This document shows, one piece after another, positions 35,901-42,766 of a stretch of 43,835 nucleotides of DNA. Source of the DNA: Rhizobium sp. (GTDB lineage Bacteria; Pseudomonadota; Alphaproteobacteria; Rhizobiales; Rhizobiaceae); NCBI GenBank assembly GCA_003527225.1, contig DPXQ01000113.1, forward strand, positions 36,023 to 79,857. The letters run 5' to 3'. The translations under genes and the position numbers were made by a program. Numbering within the stretch: position 1 is the stretch's first letter; each line of letters opens with the position of its first letter. The notes under the pieces are model-generated. The model saw only the letters and a list, made by a program, of their open reading frames with translations, had not been told where the DNA came from and made no database searches.

Positions 35901-36817
35901 CTGCGGGAAATGCCCGAAACCGACCATGGCCGGCTTTCGTTCTGGCGGGCTTCCACCTCGACGCCCGGCACCACCCGGCATTCTCCGGCCCTGAGATCCG
36001 TGCCGAACCAGCTGACGACGAGCGCGACATTTTCAAGGTTCGGGCAAAGCGCCTGCAACTCGTCGATCGCCGCCTGCCAGTCGGTCCCGGCCACCAGGGT
36101 ATTGCGGTTGACGATCCGGGCGCTGCCCTCGCCGGTCTTCTCGCTCACCGCCACGCCCGCATAGCCGTGTTCGGTCGCGCCCGGGATCACGGTCACGGCG
36201 CGGAAATGGCTTTCGAGTTTGCCCACCGGGCGCATGACCTCGAACTGCAGCAGCGGAATGCGGTTGCCGAAATCGTCGAGCGGCAGCCGCTCGAAGACGA
36301 CATAGGCAAGCCCGCGATAGGCAGGCGCCATCCCCACGCCCTGCTTCGCCTCGATCAGCGGATCCGGCGGTTGCCCGCGGCTTCCGGGATAAAAGCGCAT
36401 CTCGATGCCGGTCAGGTCCAGTTCCCGCCCGTCAGCCCAGACGCGGCGTATGCCCGCCACCGGCCCCTCGCAAAGGCCGATCGCCAGATTGGCGAAATAG
36501 CGGTAGGTCTTCGTCCGCGTGCCGGTCGCCTTGGCCCCGGCGCGCTCGGTCGTCGCCTCTTCCTCGAACCGCGTCGCCCAGATCAGCGTGCCGCCGATCC
36601 GCGCCGTGCCGTAGAGCCGGGTGATCGCCGTCCCCTCGCTTGCGCCGGGAAGCCGCGCGGCGGAAAGCCGGGGTCCGGTAACGGTCCGCCCGCCGAGCAG
36701 CGCCCGGTCCAGCGCATTGCCGGCAAGCGCGCCCGCCGCCCTGCCGATGACGGCGCCGAGCGGACCGAAGACGCCGCCGAGTGCCGCGCCCGCCGCCTGA
36801 AACAGGATGGTCGCCAT
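32975..36817 (-). CDS. GTA gp15-like baseplate/tail-tip megatron protein
   Basis: A 1280-aa protein matching RcGTA gp15. The N-terminal part (about 1-280) resembles phage tail-tip protein. A TIM-barrel glycoside-hydrolase-like domain (GTA_TIM, about 430-730) contains LMMDIPAPNGLPDPYGG and the WFTELGCPAIDRGAN stretch with a catalytic-type Glu. A Phage-tail_3 type region follows (about 780-1050). In Rhodobacter this is the megatron hub that contacts the cell envelope, possibly cleaving glycans. The hydrophobic N-terminal Ala/Gly-rich segment (ATILFQAAGAALGGVFGPLG) is a typical tail-tip trait. It is intact, with no stop or frameshift. Confidence 0.92.
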   Translation of the reverse strand: MATILFQAAGAALGGVFGPLGAVIGRAAGALAGNALDRALLGGRTVTGPRLSAARLPGASEGTAITRLYGTARIGGTLIWATRFEEEATTERAGAKATGTRTKTYRYFANLAIGLCEGPVAGIRRVWADGRELDLTGIEMRFYPGSRGQPPDPLIEAKQGVGMAPAYRGLAYVVFERLPLDDFGNRIPLLQFEVMRPVGKLESHFRAVTVIPGATEHGYAGVAVSEKTGEGSARIVNRNTLVAGTDWQAAIDELQALCPNLENVALVVSWFGTDLRAGECRVVPGVEVEARQNESRPWSVSGISRSAAHPVSHHDGGPAYGGTPSDASVVDAIMDLKARGLKVTLYPFLMMDIPAPNGLPDPYGGTEQAAYPWRGRITCHPAPGQAGSADRTAAARVAVEAFCGNAGPGDFAVSGTSVAYSGTDEGYRRLVLHYALLAKAAGGVDGFLIGSELRGLTTLRDGADAFPFVEALVALASDVRGILGTATKITYGADWSEYFGHHPSDGSGDVYFHLDPLWASAAIDAVGIDNYLPLADWRDEDLTAQNPDGFLLADDADAIAEQIAGGEGFDWYYASDADRKSRTRSPITDGLAGKPWVFRYKDIESWWANPHYDRVGGAERAVPTAWVPRAKPVWFTELGCPAIDRGANQPNVFADPKSSESAVPHQSRGLRSDSQQRRFLEAHHVYWGGGLAPSGMVDPSRIFVWTWDARPYPGFPVNVGLWADGGNWKTGHWLNGRLGAGTLADVIAAILGDNGFSDHDVSGVSGDLTGYVQGELASARSLIEPLAEAFRLDVIEDGATLRFRSREEASLPAVTLDVLADPEDEPRWRETRGHDSDFAGEAILTFYDAGADYAEASVRSRRVPAATSRVLAHDLAAVMPEEAALRCAETLLHDHRMARRTLDLALGPNELALQPGDVLRIGEGPEGRFLVSEIEDGATRRLKLREMATGGGGLPVTANPGRDAPNPGAQGFAPVIRFMDLPRYEAGEATDFARVAALARPWRRLAISSSAANEGYETRALLERPAMLGVLAAPLLPGVRGRFDLARTVEIDLAYGSFASAAALAVLNGANRLAVQSASGAWEIIGFSVAQEISAGRWLLSKLLRGLAGTEDAMVAGAVAGAQAVLLDGAVKPLGLKADEAGLTLNYIAELPGGTAAPAGPFTFSGGLRAETPLAPVHLRGRRLASGDIELAWTRRGRIDADNWQAVDIPLDEDVERYRLQILDGVTVLRDVEVGAPGHLYAQADEIADFGAPRQSLSIRVRQLGRRIADGIAAEAIISL

Positions 36818-36820
36818 TCG

Positions 36821-37255
36821 TCAGTTCTCCGGAAAACGGTAGATGCCGGCCACACGTCGCCGCCAGGACGGCACGAGCGCCGAACGGATCACGGCTGCCT
36901 GTTCATAGGCATGGATGAAATGGTCGGGCCCGGCGAGGATGCCGGCATGCTTGGCCGCGAAATGCGGCCGGAACCGGAAGAGCAGGAGGTCGCCGGGCAG
37001 CGCCTCGCCCCAGCCGCCCACCGTCCTGAAATGCCGTTCCGCCGCCGCGATCAGCCGATCCTCGCCGCCCCGTTCCGCCCAGTCCGGCGCATAGGGCGGC
37101 GGTTCTTCCGGCTCCCCGCCATGGATTTCGCGCCAGACGCCCCGGATCAGCCCGAGGCAGTCGCAGCCGATGCCTTTGGCCGATGCCTGATGGCGGTACG
37201 GCGTGCCGATCCAGCCTTCGGCCACGGCGACGACGCGGTCTCCGATCGGGGTCAT
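36821..37255 (-). CDS. GTA gp14-like NlpC/P60 cell wall peptidase
   Basis: A 144-aa tail-associated peptidase. The catalytic Cys lies in GIGCDCLGLIRGVWRE (first or second Cys, about 30-32), the His in AKHAGILAG (about 103) and a further polar residue in FIHAYE. It has the NlpC/P60 layout used to locally cut peptidoglycan during DNA delivery. It overlaps gp13 by 4 nt and ends 3 nt before gp15. Confidence 0.88.
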   Translation of the reverse strand: MTPIGDRVVAVAEGWIGTPYRHQASAKGIGCDCLGLIRGVWREIHGGEPEEPPPYAPDWAERGGEDRLIAAAERHFRTVGGWGEALPGDLLLFRFRPHFAAKHAGILAGPDHFIHAYEQAAVIRSALVPSWRRRVAGIYRFPEN

Positions 37256-38142
37256 GGATAGAGCGGGCTCCCGTCATGCAGGCTCTCTCCATCGACATAG
37301 GAATAGGCAAAATCGCTGCCCGGCATATGGGGAAAGCCCTGGAAGTTGGCGGCGTTGGCGAATTTCTCGCGGCAGGTGGCAAAGGCCTTGTCGCAGCCGA
37401 CCGTCACCGTCACGCCATCGCCCGGCGCGGGCTGGCTTTCGAGCGGAAGCCACAGGACCAGCTCCGTCCCGCCCGCCACGGCACGGCTCTCCTCGACCAG
37501 CGCCGAAAGCCCGTTGTTCGCGCCGCTGGCAAGGATCAGCGTTCCATGCCGGAAATATCCGTCCGCGAAACCGCCGAGCCCCGAGACGACGATGCGGTCG
37601 CGGCCGGCAATCTCCACGACCGCGCCCTGCCCCCGCCGTCCCGCCGCCGTCAGGTCCACCCCGCAGCGCGTGTCGCCCAGCGTCGCGTCGCAGCGGCGGT
37701 TGTAGATCCGTCCCTGCTCCTGCGACAGCCGGTGCGCGAAGCTTCGAAGCTCGGCGGTGAATTCGCCCGTCTGGCGCGACACCTCGCCGATCTCCTGCAC
37801 CTTGAGCAGAAGATGCTGTTCCGGCGCCCGCCAGTTGACGATGAAGACTTCCACCCGCGCACCGTCATAGCGCCCGGCGGCCAGATCGGCCTCGGTGATC
37901 GCTTCGCTGGAAAAGCCGCCGGTCACCTCGCTCGCCGGAGCCGCAAGCCCGCTCTCCTCCCGCGTCTCGCTCGCCGAAAACCCGCTTGCCACGAGGAAAC
38001 CGGTGCCTGCGAAGGACAGCGCGCCATCATGCTCGGTGAAGCCGAGCACCACGCCGTCGCGCCTCGTCACCCGCCAGCAGCGGCAGAGCGTCGTGGCATC
38101 GCCGGAAAGATGCGCGGCCAGATCCGCCGGTATCGTCCTCAT
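37252..38142 (-). CDS. GTA gp13-like baseplate hub protein (DUF2163)
   Basis: A 296-aa DUF2163 protein. The four conserved Cys of the family's iron-sulphur-binding region are visible: YNRRCDATLGDTRCGVDL and VTVGCDKAFATCREKF, followed by the conserved NFQGFPHMPG near the C-terminus. In RcGTA the corresponding hub protein carries an Fe-S cluster like lambda gpL. It overlaps gp12 and gp14 by 4 nt each. Confidence 0.92.
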   Translation of the reverse strand: MRTIPADLAAHLSGDATTLCRCWRVTRRDGVVLGFTEHDGALSFAGTGFLVASGFSASETREESGLAAPASEVTGGFSSEAITEADLAAGRYDGARVEVFIVNWRAPEQHLLLKVQEIGEVSRQTGEFTAELRSFAHRLSQEQGRIYNRRCDATLGDTRCGVDLTAAGRRGQGAVVEIAGRDRIVVSGLGGFADGYFRHGTLILASGANNGLSALVEESRAVAGGTELVLWLPLESQPAPGDGVTVTVGCDKAFATCREKFANAANFQGFPHMPGSDFAYSYVDGESLHDGSPLYP

Positions 38143-38780
38143 GGCGCCACCTCGATCAGCGGGATCGCCGGAATACGCCCGGCATTGAAGGCCTCCATGT
38201 TGACCTCGATCCGGTCGATGTCGAAACGCACCGGCACGTCAAACTCGAAGCCGGCCTGCACGATCTGGCCGGATATAGGAATATAATCCTGCGCGATCGT
38301 CACCAGCCCGGTCGCGGGATCGCAGGTGAAATCCGCTTGCGGCAGCACCACGCCATCGACCGCCACCGTCACCGTGCCATCCACGGGCTTGGCGATCGTG
38401 CGAACCCACGCACCGCCCGCATCGCCATAGGTCTTCGCAAGCTGGAAGACCGCCGTCGTGCCGTCGCCCGTGCCGATCGCCTGGTCGAGGGCGGAAAGCG
38501 CCACGTCGGGCGCCGAGGACCTGAAATCCACCGGATCGCGGAAGCGGAAACCATGAAGCTCTCCTGACCGCGCCTCGAAAAACTCCAGCACCGCGTGAAG
38601 GTCGCCGATCGAGCGCACGCCCGATCCCGCGTCATAGGCCCGGCGCGAGTTCTTCCAGCGGGTGTTGCGCGTCTCGCGCCCGTTGGTCAGATTGACGATA
38701 TCGGTGCGCCGCACCGGCCCGCCGCTCATGACAAGCGAGAGCCTCAGCGGAAAGCGCACCTCGTGAAAGCCTTGTGCCAT
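38139..38780 (-). CDS. GTA gp12-like distal tail protein (DUF2460)
   Basis: A 213-aa DUF2460 (TIGR02217) protein. The typical N-terminus FHEVRFPLRLS, the core DIVNLTNGRETRNTRW and the C-terminal FDVPVRFDIDRIEVNMEAF are present. It forms the distal tail/baseplate ring in GTA particles. AAGGGGCAGG precedes the ATG. 21 bp separate it from gp11. Confidence 0.92.
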   Translation of the reverse strand: MAQGFHEVRFPLRLSLVMSGGPVRRTDIVNLTNGRETRNTRWKNSRRAYDAGSGVRSIGDLHAVLEFFEARSGELHGFRFRDPVDFRSSAPDVALSALDQAIGTGDGTTAVFQLAKTYGDAGGAWVRTIAKPVDGTVTVAVDGVVLPQADFTCDPATGLVTIAQDYIPISGQIVQAGFEFDVPVRFDIDRIEVNMEAFNAGRIPAIPLIEVAP

Positions 38781-38801
38781 TGCCTGCCCCTTGCTTGTCC
38801 G

Positions 38802-39380
38802 TCAGAGATTGCGCCGGCCGCGCCCGACGCTGCGCGCGAGCATGGCGGTGATCTGGCCCTCGCTCTTGCGGAAGCTCTGCGCATCCGCCGCCGTCACATT
38901 GAAGGTGATCTGCGTGGCGCTGCCGCCGCCGGACGAAACGCCGAGCGACCCGTCGGCCCCGCGCTTCAGGGGAAGGATCGCCTCCGCGCCCGCCTCGCCC
39001 ATCAGGCCGAGATCGCCGCCCATCGGAAAATAGGTCGGTGCCGACACCACGCCGCCTTCGGCAAAGGGTGTCACCCGTCCCGGCACGCCGCCATCGGAAA
39101 AGGCGAAGAGCGAGCCGAAGGTCGATGTCAGCCCCGAGGTCACGGAAGACAGCAGCCCTTCGAGCGGCTTCAGCCCGGCCGAAAGCGCAATCCCGGCTAG
39201 CCGGTTGCCGAGCGATCTCAGCGTATCTTCGAGGCCCTTGCCGCCGATGGTGGCGCCCTTCAGCGCCCCGGTCAGCGCCGCCCCGAAGCTTTGCGAGCGC
39301 GCCTCCAGGTCGTCCAGCACGCCCATCGCCGCGGAAGCATCGAGCGTCAGCCCGAGCGCGATCGTCTCGTCCTCGTTCAT
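38802..39380 (-). CDS. GTA gp11-like tail tape measure protein
   Basis: A 192-aa protein (RcGTA gp11 is about 220 aa), short because GTA tails are short. The N-terminal helical part (about 1-80) is followed by Gly-rich FSDGGVPGRVTPFAEGGVVS and GEAGAEAILPLKRG, typical of the C-terminus of tape measure proteins. The ATG at 39380 shares its A with the gp10.1 TGA. A GTG at 39383 is an alternative giving one more residue. Confidence 0.88.
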   Translation of the reverse strand: MNEDETIALGLTLDASAAMGVLDDLEARSQSFGAALTGALKGATIGGKGLEDTLRSLGNRLAGIALSAGLKPLEGLLSSVTSGLTSTFGSLFAFSDGGVPGRVTPFAEGGVVSAPTYFPMGGDLGLMGEAGAEAILPLKRGADGSLGVSSGGGSATQITFNVTAADAQSFRKSEGQITAMLARSVGRGRRNL

Positions 39381-39616
39381 CACTTCGTCCTCTCCTCATC
39401 GGGAAAACGGCGCATCAGCGCCTCCAGCCGGGCGCGCTCCAGCCTCGCCGGCCGTGGCGCGAGAGCGCCGGTCATGGCGGCGAACTCGCGGGGGCTGAGC
39501 GCCCAGAAGATTGCCGGATCGAGCCGCAGGAGGCAGAGCCCGGCATGCATCGCCGCGCCCCAGGGAAAGGGTCTTGGCGCCGCGTCGCCCGCACTTTCGC
39601 CTCCTGCGGCCGTCAA
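39380..39616 (-). CDS. GTA tail assembly chaperone (gp10.1-like)
   Basis: A 78-aa protein with the family signature FPWGAAMHAGLCLLRLDP followed by FWALSPREFAAMTG. It acts as a tail assembly chaperone (Phage_TAC_6-like). I start at TTG 39616, overlapping the gp10 stop as TTGA, because the conserved FPW motif lies before the first ATG (M33) and no other start fits. It overlaps gp11 by 1 nt. Confidence 0.8.
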   Translation of the reverse strand: MTAAGGESAGDAAPRPFPWGAAMHAGLCLLRLDPAIFWALSPREFAAMTGALAPRPARLERARLEALMRRFPDEERTK

Positions 39617-39972
39617 GGGTCCGGGCGGCTGCCCTCTCCCCCGGCAGCAAAGGTCACCGTCAGCAGGTCGCGCACCAGTGCCGCGCTCGCCGAGATCCCG
39701 CCGTCGATGGCCATATCGGCCACGTCCTCGTCGGAGAGCCGGTTTCCGCCGCCGCGAAGCCCCGCGCCGATGATGCGGATCAGGTCGTCGGCCTTCAGCC
39801 TGCCCCCGGAAAACCGCGCCGCGAGATCCGCGAGGCTGTCGGCGCGAAACGCCGTTTCGAGTTCGGCCAGGGCTCCCAGCGTCAGGCACAGGATGCGCCG
39901 CTCCCCGTCGATCATCGCCTCGACCTCGCCGCGATGGCGGTTGGCCCGATGCGTGCTTGCGCGCGCCTCCAT
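39613..39972 (-). CDS. GTA gp10-like tail tube/assembly chaperone
   Basis: A 119-aa protein of the GTA-gp10 family (Phage_TAC_11-like). N-terminal ANRHRGEVEAMIDGERRILC is followed by the typical LGALAELETAF and DLIRIIGAGLRGGGN. The ATG shares its A with the gp9 TGA (TGATG). The 3' end overlaps gp10.1 by 4 nt. Confidence 0.88.
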   Translation of the reverse strand: MEARASTHRANRHRGEVEAMIDGERRILCLTLGALAELETAFRADSLADLAARFSGGRLKADDLIRIIGAGLRGGGNRLSDEDVADMAIDGGISASAALVRDLLTVTFAAGGEGSRPDP

Positions 39973-40379
39973 CAGAGCGCCCCGAAGGAAAGGGCGCCCG
40001 CCGATTCCAGCGCCAGGTCGAACGTCAGTTCGCCGTCATGCTGGCCGGAATATTCGAGCGCGGTGATCTGGAACGCCCCCGTCACGGTCCCGAAATCGGG
40101 GATCAGCACCTGCCAGTCGAGGATCGTGCCGGCGAAGACGGCGGCGCGCACCAGCCCGTCGCTGGCCTGATCCTTGAAAAGCCCGCTTCCGGCAAGCGAT
40201 GCCCGCTTCACGCCGGCGCCGCCCAGAAGCTCGCGCCAGCGCCCGGCGCTTTCGGCATCCGTCACATCGACGGTCTGGGCATTGAAGGAAAGCTTCTTCG
40301 ACCTCAACCCGGCGACGGTGACCCAAGCCCCGCCGTCATGGACCTTCAACAGCAGGTCCTTGCCCTTCTGTGCAACCAT
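39972..40379 (-). CDS. GTA gp9-like major tail protein (TP901-1 family)
   Basis: A 135-aa major tail tube protein. The family pattern includes AQKGKDLLLKVHDGG at the start, the central FNAQTVDVTDAESAGRWREL and a C-terminal ITALEYSGQHDGELTFDLAL. It builds the tail tube through which DNA passes. GGGAGAGAACC precedes the ATG. A terminator for the upstream toxin-antitoxin module ends about 10 nt before this ribosome binding site, so gp9 and later genes need read-through or a local promoter. Confidence 0.92.
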   Translation of the reverse strand: MVAQKGKDLLLKVHDGGAWVTVAGLRSKKLSFNAQTVDVTDAESAGRWRELLGGAGVKRASLAGSGLFKDQASDGLVRAAVFAGTILDWQVLIPDFGTVTGAFQITALEYSGQHDGELTFDLALESAGALSFGAL

Positions 40380-40390
40380 GGTTCTCTCCC

Positions 40391-40424
40391 GTAAAAAACG
40401 AAAAGGCGCCCCGTGGGACGCCTT
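40391..40424 (-). terminator. Rho-independent terminator between TA module and gp9
   Basis: On the minus strand AAGGCGTCCC-ACGG-GGCGCCTT forms a stem (AAGGCG/CGCCTT, 40403-40408 with 40419-40424, extended by three inner GC pairs), followed by TTCGTTTTTT (40393-40402). It lies 47 nt past the GNAT toxin stop and 11 nt before the gp9 start region, oriented to stop transcripts running from gp6-gp8 and the TA module. Confidence 0.8.
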
Positions 40425-40471
40425 CGATGCCGGTCATGTCGATTGCATTCCCGCTCCCGATGCCGGGACGC

Positions 40472-40975
40472 TCAGGCCTGCGCGAGCGATGCGATGATAT
40501 CCTTCACCGGAAGCAGCAGGGTGCGTTCCAGTCCCCTGGCCTCGCGAAATCCGTATTTTGCATAGAACAACGCGGCACCGTCATCGAGCGCATGCACCGT
40601 GACCGCGCGAAACGCGATGGTCTCGGATGTCGAAACGACTGCCATCAATGCATTCCTGAGAAGTGCGGCGCCCAGGCCCTTGCCCTGATGATTGCGATCG
40701 ACCGCCAGCCGGGCGAGCAGCGCAACGGGTATGTCGCCCGGCGCGCCATGCCCCTTCACCTTTCGCGGCGCATTCTCGCGGCTGATCATCCCGGCACAGA
40801 GGGAATGATATCCCACCACCTGAAAATCAGCGTCGGCGATCACGAATGTGCGCGTATAGCCCTGCGTCTGGTTGAACTGCGCCAGGTCCTTGAGGAAGGC
40901 GTCGAGGGACGGCTTGCCGCTGTCAAACCGGTCTGTGTGATGTCTTTCCGTCAGCAGCGCCGGTTTGCGGTACAT
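40472..40975 (-). CDS. GNAT-family toxin (TacT-like acetyltransferase)
   Basis: A 167-aa acetyltransferase. Acetyl-CoA motif A is LARLAVDRNHQGKGLGAALL (Q/RxxGxG about 101-106), and motif B contains FYAKYGF with the catalytic-type Tyr. N-terminal FDSGKPSLDAFLKDLA is typical of TacT/AtaT-like toxins, which acetylate the amino acid on charged tRNA and block translation. It is encoded 6 nt after an RHH antitoxin. The toxin is intact. Substrate tRNA cannot be predicted here. The module lies inside the GTA cluster. Confidence 0.87.
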   Translation of the reverse strand: MYRKPALLTERHHTDRFDSGKPSLDAFLKDLAQFNQTQGYTRTFVIADADFQVVGYHSLCAGMISRENAPRKVKGHGAPGDIPVALLARLAVDRNHQGKGLGAALLRNALMAVVSTSETIAFRAVTVHALDDGAALFYAKYGFREARGLERTLLLPVKDIIASLAQA

Positions 40976-40981
40976 GGCGCG

Positions 40982-41257
40982 TCAGTCGATCCATTCACGA
41001 CGGGATCGGAAGAGCTCCACGAGTCGCTGGTTGGCTCTTGCCGGCTCCGCAAGGAGATCTTCCACCGCATCGAAGACATCAGCGTCGACTCCGATGAAAC
41101 GCTGGTCGAGCAGCTGCTGCTGCGCGGCGCTGAACGCGGCCTCGGTCATGAAGGCGCTCATCGACTTGCCGGAGATTTCCGCCGCACGCGAAATCACATC
41201 GCGCGTCGCTGAATCGATGCGCAGATTGACCGTTTCACTTTTCTTCAGGGCGACCAT
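40982..41257 (-). CDS. DUF1778 ribbon-helix-helix antitoxin (TacA-like)
   Basis: A 91-aa antitoxin. The N-terminal RHH DNA-binding domain includes KKSETVNLRIDSATRDVISR, the helix RAAEISGKSMSAFMTEAA and the conserved FDAVEDLL in the toxin-binding C-terminal part. It should repress its own promoter and neutralise the GNAT toxin. I start at ATG 41257 (MVALKK), because the alternative ATG at 41287 lies inside the operator palindrome. Ribosome binding site is weak. Confidence 0.88.
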   Translation of the reverse strand: MVALKKSETVNLRIDSATRDVISRAAEISGKSMSAFMTEAAFSAAQQQLLDQRFIGVDADVFDAVEDLLAEPARANQRLVELFRSRREWID

Positions 41258-41274
41258 CTGATGAATGCCTTCAA

Positions 41275-41301
41275 TTTGTATGCACAATGCATATACACAA
41301 A
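41275..41301. promoter_or_regulatory. Operator palindrome of the TA module
   Basis: The core TATGCA-CAA-TGCATA (41279-41293) is a perfect 6-bp-arm palindrome, extended by outer TTTG / CAAA (41275-41278 and 41298-41301). It lies 18 nt upstream of the antitoxin ATG in an AT-rich stretch, a usual place for RHH autorepression of TacAT-like modules. Confidence 0.65.
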
Positions 41302-41330
41302 TCGAACGGCGGATTCAACCTGCTACGCAC

Positions 41331-41729
41331 TCACTCCATCACCGCCCGGAACGTCATCTCGGCCACGAACAGCGCCGTCTTCGCCTCGCGCCGGCTCGTG
41401 GTTCTCCGATGGCCAAGGCTCACCAGCGTCGCGGTCGAAAGCGCCAGGTCGGCATCGTCCAGCAGCATCCTGACGAGGCTCGCGATCTCCTCGGCCTCGC
41501 GCCGTCCCTCCGCCGACCAGGCCTCGATCGAAAGCAGGCATTCGAGCCCCTTCTCCGTCGCGGTCGACCGGTCGCGTGTCTCTACCGCCCCGATCGCCAG
41601 ATAGGGCATGACGGTGCGGCCGAGCCGCCTGTCGTGGACGCCGTTTTCGCCGATCAGCGCGGCAAGTGCGGGATCGCCCGAAAGTCGCGCGTGAACCGCC
41701 TGCAGCAGGTCATTGACCGGACTTGCCAT
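41331..41729 (-). CDS. GTA gp8-like tail terminator/completion protein (DUF3168)
   Basis: A 132-aa DUF3168 protein with the typical ASPVNDLLQAVHARLSGDP N-terminus, the RLGRTVMPYLAIG strand and C-terminal TTSRREAKTALFVAEMTFRA. It is the tail terminator that joins the tail to the head connector. GGGGAGGG precedes the ATG. The toxin-antitoxin module begins 73 bp beyond its stop, where gp9 would normally follow. Confidence 0.88.
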   Translation of the reverse strand: MASPVNDLLQAVHARLSGDPALAALIGENGVHDRRLGRTVMPYLAIGAVETRDRSTATEKGLECLLSIEAWSAEGRREAEEIASLVRMLLDDADLALSTATLVSLGHRRTTSRREAKTALFVAEMTFRAVME

Positions 41730-41862
41730 CTGCGCCCTCCCCGTCCTTCGCCTCCGCCTTCTCGTCTGCCCGCCGCTTGAGGATCGTTGCCGCGCGGCAC
41801 GTGAGCGCCCGGCGCAAGGCCTCGCCGAGATCCGCCCCGGTTGTCTGCACCATGAGCTTCAT
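41710..41862 (-). CDS. Small overlapping GTA-cluster ORF
   Basis: A 50-aa protein between gp7 and gp8, too short for usual ORF cut-offs. The strong ribosome binding site GGAGGAGGG ends 3 nt before ATG 41862, which overlaps the gp7 stop as ATGA. Its 3' end overlaps gp8 by 20 nt. The sequence begins MKLMVQTTGADLGEALRRAL and ends in a charged Lys/Glu/Asp tail. Family unknown. It may be a remnant of an HK97-gp10-type minor tail protein, or a small assembly factor. Confidence 0.65.
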   Translation of the reverse strand: MKLMVQTTGADLGEALRRALTCRAATILKRRADEKAEAKDGEGADGKSGQ

Positions 41863-42194
41863 CGGCCCTCCTCCGTGCATTGGCAGAGGAGATAGCGGCC
41901 CGTCTCGTCAGGGTCGCGGACAGTCCTGACGGCGAACACCCGCCCGCCCTTCACCAGCCGCATCCCGGCTGCGAGGTCCGCGCGGTAACGGACCCAGACA
42001 TTGTGCGTGACGGTGACCGCCTCCGCGCCCGCCCGCTCCTCGGGGGCGGCGGCCAGCGGCACGATCCGCGCCCAGAGGCCCGCCACATCGGAGAAACCGA
42101 CGGTTGCCCCACCCTGCCCATCCGCCACGCTCACAACTGCCTGCAGCGTCAACCGCGCGGTCATCTCTCCGGGGTCGAAATCGGCGATCCCCAT
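41859..42194 (-). CDS. GTA gp7-like head closure protein
   Basis: A 111-aa head-tail joining protein (Phage_H_T_join-like). It contains FDPGEMTARLTLQAVVSVAD, GFSDVAGLWARIVPL, NVWVRYRADLAAGMRLVKG and FAVRTVRDPDETGRYLLCQC. It closes the head connector after DNA packaging. It starts 2 nt after the gp6 stop. Head genes that it would normally serve are missing from the window. Confidence 0.88.
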   Translation of the reverse strand: MGIADFDPGEMTARLTLQAVVSVADGQGGATVGFSDVAGLWARIVPLAAAPEERAGAEAVTVTHNVWVRYRADLAAGMRLVKGGRVFAVRTVRDPDETGRYLLCQCTEEGR

Positions 42195-42196
42195 GG

Positions 42197-42766
42197 TCAG
42201 AGCCTCCGGCGGCAGTAGGGGGCCACCAGCCGGTCGTAGCCTGCGGGGATCGCCGCCGGCTGATCGGCAAGGGCCACCGCGCCGCGATAGGTAAACATCA
42301 GCGCCACATGCGTCAGCATGGCGCGTTTCAGCGTGTCCGGGACATCCGTCGCGGCAGCGCCGAAGCCTGCGGTGAAATCGATTTCGATGCCGTTGAGCAG
42401 CCGGCCGGGCGCTGGCGGGTCGCGCAGCCAGAGCCGGGCCGGCCGGCCCGCGCCGTCGAGCAGATGATCCTGAAGCGATACTTGAACAGGCGTCCCGTCG
42501 CCCTCGTGGACCACCACGTTTACAATGGCTTGGACCGGCCCCCTGGCAATCTGAATCACGCCGCCCCGCGGCCATTCGTCGAGATAGAGCCTGAGTGTGC
42601 GGGTCATCAGGCAGAGCCCGGTCTGGCGCTCCAGATGCTCGCGGGCAGCGGTCACGAGACCGTTGAGCAGCGTATCCTCCTCGGCGCCGTCGAGGCGCAG
42701 ATGCGCCTTCACCTCGACAAGCGTCAACGGCTCCGCCGTCGGCGGAGTGATTTCGGCATAGGTCAT
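42197..42766 (-). CDS. GTA gp6-like head-tail connector adaptor
   Basis: A 189-aa adaptor of the phage connector family (Phage_connect_1-like). N-terminal TPPTAEPLTLVEVKAHLRLD, EEDTLLNGLVTAAREHLERQ and C-terminal AALMFTYRG-like VALMFTYRGAVA with YDRLVAPYCRRR. AAAGGAACACC precedes the ATG. It is the first GTA gene here. In an intact cluster gp5 (major capsid) would lie directly upstream, but no capsid, protease, portal or terminase is seen in the remaining 1.07 kb. Confidence 0.88.
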   Translation of the reverse strand: MTYAEITPPTAEPLTLVEVKAHLRLDGAEEDTLLNGLVTAAREHLERQTGLCLMTRTLRLYLDEWPRGGVIQIARGPVQAIVNVVVHEGDGTPVQVSLQDHLLDGAGRPARLWLRDPPAPGRLLNGIEIDFTAGFGAAATDVPDTLKRAMLTHVALMFTYRGAVALADQPAAIPAGYDRLVAPYCRRRL

